Part shown: positions 18,315 to 25,261 of the stretch, one piece after another
Position numbering within the stretch: position 1 is the first letter of the stretch
Layout of the letters: every line of letters begins with the position of its first letter
Assembly: GCF_021432385.1 (NCBI RefSeq)
Contig: NZ_JAEACT010000003.1
Span: 1,054,001-1,118,000, forward strand
DNA: 64,000 bases
Reading direction: 5' to 3'
DNA from: Clostridium hydrogenum
GTDB taxonomy: Bacteria > Bacillota > Clostridia > Clostridiales > Clostridiaceae
Notes under the pieces: model-generated
Told to the model about the DNA's origin: nothing
Database searches by the model: none
Seen by the model: the letters and a program-made list of their open reading frames with translations, nothing else
Translations under genes and position numbers: made by a program

Positions 18315-18890
18315 ATGAAAAAAACTATTTGGGCTATTGCTTTATTTATTTTTATTGGTGATTTATTATTAGCCTATAATGCAAAAGCATTTTCACCAAT
18401 GAAGGAGGTCACTAAGGACTACAAAATATTAAAACTTCAAAGTGATGCAAATTCCAAAAATCTATATGATGAAAAAGTTGATGCTGTTCAAGTTTTTAAT
18501 TACAGCGGAAAACCTATTTATGTTACTAACAAAGATGTTGATTTAATGGCTCAGGTTGTTTATGCCGAAAGCTGCTCTGAACCATATGAAGGTAAAGTTG
18601 CTGTTGCCTCTGTAATTTTAAACAGATTGCAAAATCCTAAATTCCCAAAATCAGTTAATGAGGTTGTTACACAAAGATATGCTTTTTCTTGTGTTAGAGA
18701 TGGTAAAATATCTGTAACGCCTACAAAAGATTGTTATACTGCAGTATTCGATGCTTTAGAAGGAAAAGATCCAACTTCAAAAGCCACTTACTTTTATAAT
18801 CCTAAGATTTCAACATCCACATGGATGAATAATATAGCCAAATATAATGTAAAGAATATAGGCCATCACGTATTTTTCATAGCCAACTAA
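18315..18890 (+). CDS. SleB/CwlJ-type cell-wall hydrolase under c-di-AMP riboswitch control
   Basis: 191 aa. Signal peptide or membrane anchor at 1-26 (MKKTIWAIALFIFIGDLLLAY). The hydrolase_2 (SleB-like) domain covers about 70-190, with LMAQVVYAES, GKVAVASVILNRL, FSCV, ATYFYNP and IGHHVFF. These enzymes cleave cortex or wall peptidoglycan. AGGGAGG precedes ATG and directly follows the riboswitch, so production should respond to c-di-AMP made by CdaA. The stop codon lies within the flanking palindrome of repeat copy H. It could serve in germination or vegetative wall turnover; the c-di-AMP link favours wall homeostasis. Confidence 0.92.
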   Translation: MKKTIWAIALFIFIGDLLLAYNAKAFSPMKEVTKDYKILKLQSDANSKNLYDEKVDAVQVFNYSGKPIYVTNKDVDLMAQVVYAESCSEPYEGKVAVASVILNRLQNPKFPKSVNEVVTQRYAFSCVRDGKISVTPTKDCYTAVFDALEGKDPTSKATYFYNPKISTSTWMNNIAKYNVKNIGHHVFFIAN

Positions 18891-19050
18891 ATCAATTCAC
18901 AATTCACAGTTCACAATACACAATGAAGGTTGATTTTTCTCCGCAAGCGGACAAAAATCTAATAATTAATATATTTTAAGATTTTCTGCTTCAGCAGAAA
19001 ATCATCCTTCATTGTGAATTGTGCATGGTGAACTGTGAATTGATTTAGTT
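18885..19050. repeat. Heptamer-armed element, copy H, with palindromic flanks
   Basis: The core element is 18893-19042, with ATTCACA-type arms, a left Q hairpin (GATTTTTCTCCGC ...) and a right hairpin (AGATTTTCTG ... CAGAAAATC); the long core is deleted. The 8 bp outside each end, AACTAAAT (18885-18892) and ATTTAGTT (19043-19050), are perfect inverted repeats of each other and include the stop codon of the hydrolase gene. It sits between two convergent genes. Confidence 0.8.
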
Positions 19051-19101
19051 TATAATGTTTAAATCTTGCCTATAAAACAATTACTAGTGTAACAGTTCTA
19101 T

Positions 19102-19962
19102 TTACTTTAGTATAGAAGAAAGTTCTTCAACTGCATTAAGTGCTGCAACTTGACCTTCTCCAACTGCCTTCATATATTGATATGGCTTTCCTGTACAATC
19201 GCCAGCTGCATAGCATCCTTCTATATTAGTTTCCATTTTTCTATTAACTTTTATGTGCCCATCTTCCATTTCAAGTCCAGGTACTAATTGCTGTGGAGGT
19301 GCACTATCTTTTAATATAAACACACCGTCTGTACTTATTTCAGTATTTTTTAATACTAACTTTTCTACCTTACCGCTACCTACAATTTCTAATGGCTTAT
19401 CTTTTACAATTTCTACTTTATCATTTAATTCATATTCATCCTTATACATAGGTATATAATAAACCTTATTAGCCATTTCACTAACATAATTAGCTTCACT
19501 TTCAGCTTCTTTATTGTACCCTAATATAGTTACAATTTTATTTCTATATAAAGGTGCATCACAAGTAGCACAATATCCAACACCTCTACCTAATAGTTTA
19601 TCTTCACCTTCTATAGGTTTAGTATGTTCAATTCCCAATGCTAAAATTACCTTTTTAGCCTCATATGTTTTATTTGCTGTCATTATTGCGAAATATTCTC
19701 CCATTGCATATATATTATTTACTTTTTCAGTATTTATGTTTATATTCATATCATCTATATGCTTTTGAAATTTATCTCTAAGTTCAGTACCTGATATTCC
19801 ATAAAATCCAAGATAATTATTAACTTTAGGTGCTAAAACTAAACTTCTACTTAGATTTGAGTTTCCAAAAATAATTATATTTTTATTTCTAACTTTAGCA
19901 TTAATTGCGGCAGATAATCCTGATGGTCCACTTCCTATTATAGCTATATCATATCTTTCCAT
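19102..19962 (-). CDS. Thioredoxin reductase-like flavoenzyme, probably ferredoxin-dependent
   Basis: 286 aa, shorter than the roughly 310 aa of NADPH-type TrxB. FAD motif GSGPSG (10-15), redox-active CATC (131-134) and C-terminal AAGDC/GEGQVAALNA motifs are present. Where NADPH enzymes have GGGNSA and HRR, this protein has LGYNKEAE and YYIPMYKDE, so the NADPH-binding signatures are missing. That matches the pyridine-nucleotide-independent, ferredoxin-linked flavin thioredoxin reductases described in clostridia. It would pass electrons from ferredoxin to the thioredoxin encoded 13 bp upstream, in the same operon. Cytoplasmic. The electron donor is inferred from missing motifs. Confidence 0.85.
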   Translation of the reverse strand: MERYDIAIIGSGPSGLSAAINAKVRNKNIIIFGNSNLSRSLVLAPKVNNYLGFYGISGTELRDKFQKHIDDMNININTEKVNNIYAMGEYFAIMTANKTYEAKKVILALGIEHTKPIEGEDKLLGRGVGYCATCDAPLYRNKIVTILGYNKEAESEANYVSEMANKVYYIPMYKDEYELNDKVEIVKDKPLEIVGSGKVEKLVLKNTEISTDGVFILKDSAPPQQLVPGLEMEDGHIKVNRKMETNIEGCYAAGDCTGKPYQYMKAVGEGQVAALNAVEELSSILK

Positions 19963-19975
19963 AGTTTTCCTCTTA

Positions 19976-20293
19976 TTATATGTGTTTTTCTATTTCGCTT
20001 ACCATAGATTGTTTAGGTCTAAAACCAACAAGAGTATCTACAGGATTACCATTTTTAAATATCATAACAGTCGGTATACTTGCAATTTTAAATTTATTTG
20101 CTGCCAAAGGATTCTCATCAACATTTACCTTTACAAACTTAACTTTCTCATCTAATTCATTTGATATTTCATCGATTACTGGTCCAAGCATTTTACAAGG
20201 TCCACACCATGGTGCCCAAAAATCTACCACTACAGGTTTATCTTGAGTTCCTACTTCACTTTCAAAACTTACATCATTAATTTCCTTTACCAT
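19976..20293 (-). CDS. trxA: Thioredoxin
   Basis: 105 aa, the normal length. The active site WCGPC is at about residues 29-33 (DFWAPWCGPCKM) and the cis-proline lies in ASIPTVMIF. It is a dithiol donor for ribonucleotide reductase, peroxiredoxins and other enzymes. AGGAGG precedes ATG. It is the first gene of a two-gene operon with the flavin reductase. A consensus promoter (20346-20373) and a GC-rich palindrome (20312-20326) lie directly upstream. Confidence 0.96.
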   Translation of the reverse strand: MVKEINDVSFESEVGTQDKPVVVDFWAPWCGPCKMLGPVIDEISNELDEKVKFVKVNVDENPLAANKFKIASIPTVMIFKNGNPVDTLVGFRPKQSMVSEIEKHI

Positions 20294-20311
20294 ATATAAT
20301 TCCTCCTAATA

Positions 20312-20326
20312 TACCCCCATGGGGTA
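20312..20326. promoter_or_regulatory. Palindromic operator, CsoR/CstR-like, before trxA
   Basis: TACCCCCATGGGGTA, a GC-rich palindrome in very AT-rich surroundings, sits between the -10 box and the ribosome binding site. Runs of C/G flanked by TA fit operators of the CsoR family, whose CstR branch senses persulfide. A repressor bound here would block transcript elongation. The protein itself is not in the window, so the family is inferred. Confidence 0.5.
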
Positions 20327-20345
20327 GCTTTTTATTGTTATTATT

Positions 20346-20373
20346 ATTTTAGCACTTAAAAAGAAAATGTCAA
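20346..20373 (-). promoter_or_regulatory. Sigma-A promoter of trxA operon
   Basis: Minus strand: -35 TTGACA (20368-20373), 16-bp spacer, -10 TAAAAT (20346-20351). Repeat copy J starts three bases upstream of the -35 box. Confidence 0.75.
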
Positions 20374-20375
20374 TA

Positions 20376-20567
20376 CAGAGTAGAGAGTAGAGAGCAAAGA
20401 GTAGAGTGAAGGTTGATTTATCTTCCTTACGTCAGATAAATCTAAAAACTTAATTTTCTTTAGCTGCGCTGAAGGAATAAAGAGCTTCTATAAATTCAAA
20501 TAATTTTGCTGCCTACGGCAGAAAAATTTTCATTCACTCTACTCTCTACTCTCTACTCTCTACTCTA
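20376..20567. repeat. Heptamer-armed element, copy J (AGAGTAG flavour)
   Basis: The arms are built of a third heptamer type (CAGAGTAGAGAGTAGAGAG at left, CTACTCTCTACTCTCTACT at right). The internal hairpins are divergent: GATTTATC ... GATAAATC near the left and AATTTTGCTGCC-TAC-GGCAGAAAAATTT near the right. It fills the space between the stop codon at 20572 and the trxA promoter. Confidence 0.8.
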
Positions 20568-20571
20568 ATTT

Positions 20572-21810
20572 TTACTCTTTTAAAATTTCTTGTATTATAG
20601 AATTAATATAAAACGACTTAGGGTACTTTGTGATAAGTTCATTTGCATAAGTTTTTGCTTTCACTTTGTCTAAATCCTTATATATTACAGCCAATTCATA
20701 TAAAACTGTTTCTTCATAGCTGCCGTTCTTAAAATTAGAATCATACTGTGTATAATATTTTATAGCGTTTTCAATGTCGCCTGTATTTTTATATGAAGTG
20801 GCAAGATAATATATTACATCGGCATATACATAATTATTACTTCCATATTTATATGCTTTCAAAAAGTTTTGTTCTGCATTTGCGTAATCGCTTTTTGAAG
20901 CATAGCTACTACCTGTTCTATAATAATATTGTACGCCATCATTTTTAAGAATCTCTAATGCCTTAACCATTATTACTTTATCATTAATACTTAGTTCTTT
21001 GTTTGCAAAATTTTCTGCGTAATAATAAATTTTTTCATAATCCTTATTGTTAATAGCTGCCAAAAGTTCTTCGGATTTAAATACATTTTCTGATGCTTTA
21101 TTATTTTCTACAGATTTTTTATTTTCATTCTTCGTTAATTGCTTTTTTTCCTTTTTAACAGCAGTTTTTTGAGTTTTTTTGTCTGATTGAATATTGGGTA
21201 TTTTTACATATTTTTTAAGAGCTATAGCAATGGTAAAAATAATTGCAATTGCAATTACGGCTGACGCTAACTTAATTAATTTAGTAGAATTAATTTTAGC
21301 TTTTCTCTCATTAATTTCTTCAAGTTTCTTTGCATTTGCTAAAGCCATTTCATTACTTCTATCAATTTTAAACACTGCATCTATATGGCTATTAGCTTCA
21401 TTATAATTTCCTTGTTTAATATTACATATTGCAATATTATTATGTATATTTATTGCGTTATAATGACTCTTTTCACACTCATGAAGTAAATTTAGTGCTT
21501 CCTTTATCTTTACTTCCTTTATGCATTTTAGAGCTTTTACATAATACTCAAATTTCTTTTCATCCCCTGGCAAGCTTTCAAGATATTTTTTAGCTGCACT
21601 ATCCTTATTGAGTTTAACATTAAGTTCCCAATTAGCCTTTGCTTCTTTTAACTCCCCTTTTAAGTACAGAAGCATTCCTTTTAAGTCTATTGCTGCATTA
21701 TTTTTAATATCTTCTGCTATACTTTTTTCACATAATTCAATTGCTTTATCAATATATCCCTTGCTCTGCATTATAAGAGCTTTTTTGTAGAACTTATTTG
21801 ATTTATTCAT
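20572..21810 (-). CDS. Membrane protein with TPR repeats on both sides of the membrane
   Basis: 412 aa. The N-terminal half (1-165) carries TPR-like helix pairs (AIELCEKSI, EALNLLHECEK, NEANSHIDAVFKID). One membrane segment lies at 181-198, then a Lys/Glu/Asn-rich linker (about 205-245). A C-terminal TPR block (about 250-408) includes ANAEQNFLKAYKYG and IENAIKYYTQYDSNF. TPR domains scaffold protein contacts; the partner is unknown. GAAAGGAAA precedes ATG at 21810. In 21811-22001 I see no feature beyond AT-rich upstream sequence. Confidence 0.8.
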   Translation of the reverse strand: MNKSNKFYKKALIMQSKGYIDKAIELCEKSIAEDIKNNAAIDLKGMLLYLKGELKEAKANWELNVKLNKDSAAKKYLESLPGDEKKFEYYVKALKCIKEVKIKEALNLLHECEKSHYNAINIHNNIAICNIKQGNYNEANSHIDAVFKIDRSNEMALANAKKLEEINERKAKINSTKLIKLASAVIAIAIIFTIAIALKKYVKIPNIQSDKKTQKTAVKKEKKQLTKNENKKSVENNKASENVFKSEELLAAINNKDYEKIYYYAENFANKELSINDKVIMVKALEILKNDGVQYYYRTGSSYASKSDYANAEQNFLKAYKYGSNNYVYADVIYYLATSYKNTGDIENAIKYYTQYDSNFKNGSYEETVLYELAVIYKDLDKVKAKTYANELITKYPKSFYINSIIQEILKE

Positions 21811-22001
21811 ATTTTTTCCTTTCGTAACCCTATTTAAATATAAATCATTGTGAAACTTTTTTTAATTTTACTATCACTATTATCGCTTTTTTCTTAACTT
21901 ACTTCAATACCTTAACGAAATTACTCTTATATAAAAATCTAGACAAAAAATTATTGAAGCTGCCACACTAAGATTATTTAATACACAACCTATAATTAAT
22001 G

Positions 22002-22232
22002 CGAATTAAATTAATTCACAATTCACAGTTCACAATGCACAATGAAGGATGATTTACCTTCCTTTCGTCAGGTAAATCTTAAATTTAAATATTATAAGCT
22101 CCGCTTATCACCATAAATGGTGATATTGAGCAAGCAATAAAAAATTAAGTTTAAGATTTTCTGTAGCAAAGTGGAAGAAAATCATCCTTCATTGTGAATT
22201 GTGCATCGTGAATTGTGAATTGATTTAATTCG
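22002..22232. repeat. Heptamer-armed element, copy I, with palindromic flanks
   Basis: Full-length, ATTCACA flavour, in the order arm, P hairpin (GATTTACCTTCC ... AGGTAAATC), core with ACCATAAATGGT, Q hairpin, arm. The outermost 10 bp, CGAATTAAAT (22002-22011) and ATTTAATTCG (22223-22232), are perfect inverted repeats but differ in sequence from the flanks of copy H. It has the same polarity as copy G. Confidence 0.85.
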
Positions 22233-22239
22233 TAATATG

Positions 22240-22540
22240 AAACAAAGATGTAGTGGATTAATCAAAGAACCTTTGGTAGGTGTAGGAAAAAATGATGTTA
22301 GGGAATAGTGGCGAAAAAATTTTTTAAATAAAATTGTATAAAACTTAGTGGAAAATTTTTTAAAGCTTTAGAGCTTTCGATTGTCTGAGCTAATCTTTGC
22401 GAGTTATCGAAAGCTCTAAAGCTTTAAAAAATTTGCCGCCTAGTTTTATTAATTTTATTTAAGATTTTGAGCCGCTATTCACTAACATCATTTTTCTACG
22501 CCTACCAAAGGTTCTTTGATTTTGCACTACACTTTGCTTC
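22240..22540. repeat. Giant inverted repeat (about 300-bp hairpin)
   Basis: Arms about 22240-22382 and 22403-22540 match each other at roughly 85-90% by eye over about 135 bp, with a loop of about 20 bp (GTCTGAGCTAATCTTTGCGA region). Perfect blocks include ATCAAAGAACCTTTGGTAGG with its partner and TTTAAAGCTTTAGAGCTTTC with its partner. It lies 30 bp after the phosphoesterase stop codon. It could be a foldback element or an unusually long terminator-like structure. Confidence 0.85.
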
Positions 22541-22570
22541 GCGTTTATCCATCATTTTTTTCAACTATAA

Positions 22571-25018
22571 TTAATCTAATATAATAATTTGGTTTGTATA
22601 AGTTGAAGCTGATGTTGTACTTGAATCTGATACCATAATTTCATCATTTTCGTAAGCATCATAATTTGTTGGTGCAGCATCAACAGTATAAGTGATAACT
22701 GCTTTGCCATTAGCATCAAGCTTTATAGGTACCTTTGTTCCTGTAATACTATTTCCATCATATGTTACTGTTCCCTTTACATCTGTACCACCAGCCATGA
22801 AAGCTAAGTAAACAGTAGCATTGGCATCAGCAGCATTACCATTTGCATCAGTAGCTGATATAGTAAAGTTGTAAGTTTTTTTAGATTTAATTCCATTAAT
22901 AGTTTGGTTAACAATCTTTCCAACAGTTGCTGGAGAAACTACTGATGTTGGAGAAGTAATTTTTAAAGCATCCGCTCCAGTTGTATCATTATCAGTAAGT
23001 GTAAGCTCTACTCCTGCTTTACTAGTAGGTGCACCCGCACTAGTTGCACTATCAATCATGTTTGCATCACTATTAATTTTATCAATTGGTTTAAACAAAA
23101 TTTCACCAAAATTATACTTTACTGGTGTTACTCCAAGTGACTTAGCTAAATTATCTATTGGTATGCAAATTACTCCATTACTATTAATAATCGAAGCACC
23201 TAAATCAACAGTTTTTCCGTTAACTTTTATAGTATTATCTTTTAAAGAAATTTCAACAAAATTACTTCCATACATAAAACTTTCTTCATCTTCATAAGTA
23301 TATGGTTGAACATCTAAGCTTTGTTCTAAATCTTTAATACCCATATATAAATATCCTTGCTGTTCAAATGGTGCTATTTGAGTAGCAACCGGTTCCCCTG
23401 TATTTCGGTCTAAAAATAGAGGTGGATTGTAATAACCTGGATCAAAATCAAACATATCATCTATAGAACCCGCTTCAGTATCAAATGAACCATTACCAAT
23501 TCGCCCAAGGTTCCAATTATCTTCAACGAAACGAAGAATAGAAGATTGATCTGTAACAGTATTACTAACATAATTGTGTTTAGCATATGGTGAAATTATA
23601 AGAAATGGAAGTCTTGGTCCATAACCCAAACGATCTTCCTGCCCATTCATTGGTGTCTTAGTTCCAGAATTATTTCCTTCTAAGCCATCTGTTTTTGAAT
23701 CATTTGATTGATTAACAATTGGAGGCATAACATGGTCATACCAACCATCAGAATCATCATAAGCTATAATAATCGCTGTACTTGACCAGCTTGGCAACTT
23801 TTCTAATCTATTTACAGTTTCAGCTAGCCAATTTTGTTCATCAAGTGGATCTGAGTATGAAGGATGTCCATCTTCATAAGCAGGTGCTTTTAAGAAAGCG
23901 TAATTTGGTAAATTTCCTGCATTTGCAGCTGCCCAAAAGTCATTTAAATCATATTGATGATCAGCTTGATCCGTGTGTCCAATCATTGCAACAGATGTAG
24001 GTTTTTTATGATCTGTATCAGAAGTGTCATTATAGTATTGGAATGGTTCATGATGAGGAATATAATCAGTTATGCTTTGTCCACCAATATTTGTATGTGC
24101 AGCAGTAGGATCATCATATCCACCAAAGAAGCATCCCCATGTAAGATTTTTGGCATTTAATAAATCACCAATATTTGTACCCTTTAATGATGCAGTACTA
24201 TTTTTAGATGCATAATCATAGTATGGATCAATATCTCCATAAAGTGTACCTGTATCACTTATAGCATTGCTTGGGAAACCTTTATCACCTGGTTTTAATA
24301 CAGTTCCACCGTTAGCTGCATTTCCGTTGTATGCAGTAGCTCCACTATCATCACCAGAAATAACATTGATAGCTCCTGGAGTAGATGGTCCTAAGTTAGA
24401 ACCGAAAGAATTATCACTCATAGCAAAGTGTTGTGCGAAATTCCAAAATCCAGTTACAGTATTTCCATCATAATAATCCATAACCATGGAATTACCATGT
24501 CCGTCATTTTCAACGAACTTGTCCATTAATCCTCCATCAAAGGATTTTGCTTCTGAAGTATAACCATGATCCATATCAGGGGTTTCTGCTTGAGACCTGT
24601 CTAAACGTTGTGGGTTAGCCTTATTAGGGTTGTTTGTTAGCAAGCCTGCTGTTAGTCCATTTACACTTGGGGTTCCTGGTGCTGCATAAAAAAGCGGTTC
24701 ACCAGCTGGGTTTTTGGCAATTGGATATGTACCGAAATAATGATCAAAAGATTCATTTTCATCAAAAATAAGAACTACATGTTGAATTGGGGTATTTGCT
24801 TTAGCACCACTTACTACTTGCGTACCTGTTGAAGTTGAGCTTGAAGTTGAACCTGTGCTTAAACTTGAACTCGAACTTGAGCTTGAATTTGATCCTGAGC
24901 TTGAACTTGAGCTTGAAGTTGATACTGCATCTGCAAATACAACTGAAGTACCATTCATTACTACTAATGTGCTAATTGCAGCAACTATGGCAATAGTCTT
25001 TTTTAATCTACCAGTCAT
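22571..25018 (-). CDS. Secreted phosphoesterase / phospholipase C family protein (acid phosphatase-like)
   Basis: 815 aa. Signal peptide 1-29, then a Ser/Thr/Gly linker at about 32-70 encoded by slippery 6-bp repeats. A phosphoesterase domain (about 78-510) of the non-haemolytic phospholipase C / acid phosphatase family carries DENESFDHYFG (86-96), DMDHGYTSEAK, MSDNSFGSNLGPS and YDDSDGWYDHVMPP. A copper-amine-oxidase-N-like stalk domain (about 580-650, with INGV/ICIPIDNLAKSLGV) and Ig-like modules follow. It probably hydrolyses phosphoesters outside the cell. AAGGGGGA precedes ATG. Upstream repeats resemble PhoP boxes. Whether the substrate is phospholipid or another phosphoester is open. Confidence 0.85.
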   Translation of the reverse strand: MTGRLKKTIAIVAAISTLVVMNGTSVVFADAVSTSSSSSSSGSNSSSSSSSSLSTGSTSSSTSTGTQVVSGAKANTPIQHVVLIFDENESFDHYFGTYPIAKNPAGEPLFYAAPGTPSVNGLTAGLLTNNPNKANPQRLDRSQAETPDMDHGYTSEAKSFDGGLMDKFVENDGHGNSMVMDYYDGNTVTGFWNFAQHFAMSDNSFGSNLGPSTPGAINVISGDDSGATAYNGNAANGGTVLKPGDKGFPSNAISDTGTLYGDIDPYYDYASKNSTASLKGTNIGDLLNAKNLTWGCFFGGYDDPTAAHTNIGGQSITDYIPHHEPFQYYNDTSDTDHKKPTSVAMIGHTDQADHQYDLNDFWAAANAGNLPNYAFLKAPAYEDGHPSYSDPLDEQNWLAETVNRLEKLPSWSSTAIIIAYDDSDGWYDHVMPPIVNQSNDSKTDGLEGNNSGTKTPMNGQEDRLGYGPRLPFLIISPYAKHNYVSNTVTDQSSILRFVEDNWNLGRIGNGSFDTEAGSIDDMFDFDPGYYNPPLFLDRNTGEPVATQIAPFEQQGYLYMGIKDLEQSLDVQPYTYEDEESFMYGSNFVEISLKDNTIKVNGKTVDLGASIINSNGVICIPIDNLAKSLGVTPVKYNFGEILFKPIDKINSDANMIDSATSAGAPTSKAGVELTLTDNDTTGADALKITSPTSVVSPATVGKIVNQTINGIKSKKTYNFTISATDANGNAADANATVYLAFMAGGTDVKGTVTYDGNSITGTKVPIKLDANGKAVITYTVDAAPTNYDAYENDEIMVSDSSTTSASTYTNQIIILD

Positions 25019-25086
25019 GGGTATTCCCCCTTAATTTAAATTTTATATTTATGATACTATAAGTGTGTAAAAATCATTGCATAAAT

Positions 25087-25112
25087 TGTTACGTACATGT
25101 TAAAACGGTGAA
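25087..25112 (-). promoter_or_regulatory. Possible PhoP boxes before the phosphoesterase gene
   Basis: Minus strand: TTAACA-TGTAC-GTAACA gives two TTNACA-like hexamers spaced 11 bp apart, with a weaker TTCACC just upstream. A -10-like TATAGT follows nearer the gene with no good -35. This arrangement is typical of PhoP-activated promoters of phosphate-starvation genes. Short degenerate motifs like this can occur by chance. Confidence 0.4.
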
Positions 25113-25187
25113 CTTTTCCCTAACATCTACTAATTTCATGTTTATGGTATATATTCCTTGGGTTTTTTTATTAAATATATAAGAAAA

Positions 25188-25229
25188 AAGGTGTTTATAA
25201 CAGTCTTAAACAACTGTTATAAACACCTT
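25188..25229 (-). terminator. Rho-independent terminator of ptsI
   Basis: A 16-bp perfect stem AAGGTGTTTATAACAG/CTGTTATAAACACCTT with a 10-base loop. The minus strand continues CTTTTTTCTT. It ends transcripts leaving ptsI at 25262. Confidence 0.92.
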
Positions 25230-25261
25230 AAATATATATTTTGTAATATAATGCACTAAAA

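Noticed and set aside
20572..21810. TPR protein as part of the thioredoxin operon
   Set aside because: It lies upstream but is separated by repeat copy J and by the dedicated trxA promoter.
22240..22540. Giant hairpin as a retron msr-msd or group II intron remnant
   Set aside because: No reverse transcriptase gene nearby, no domain V-like motif and nearly full-length symmetry, unlike either.
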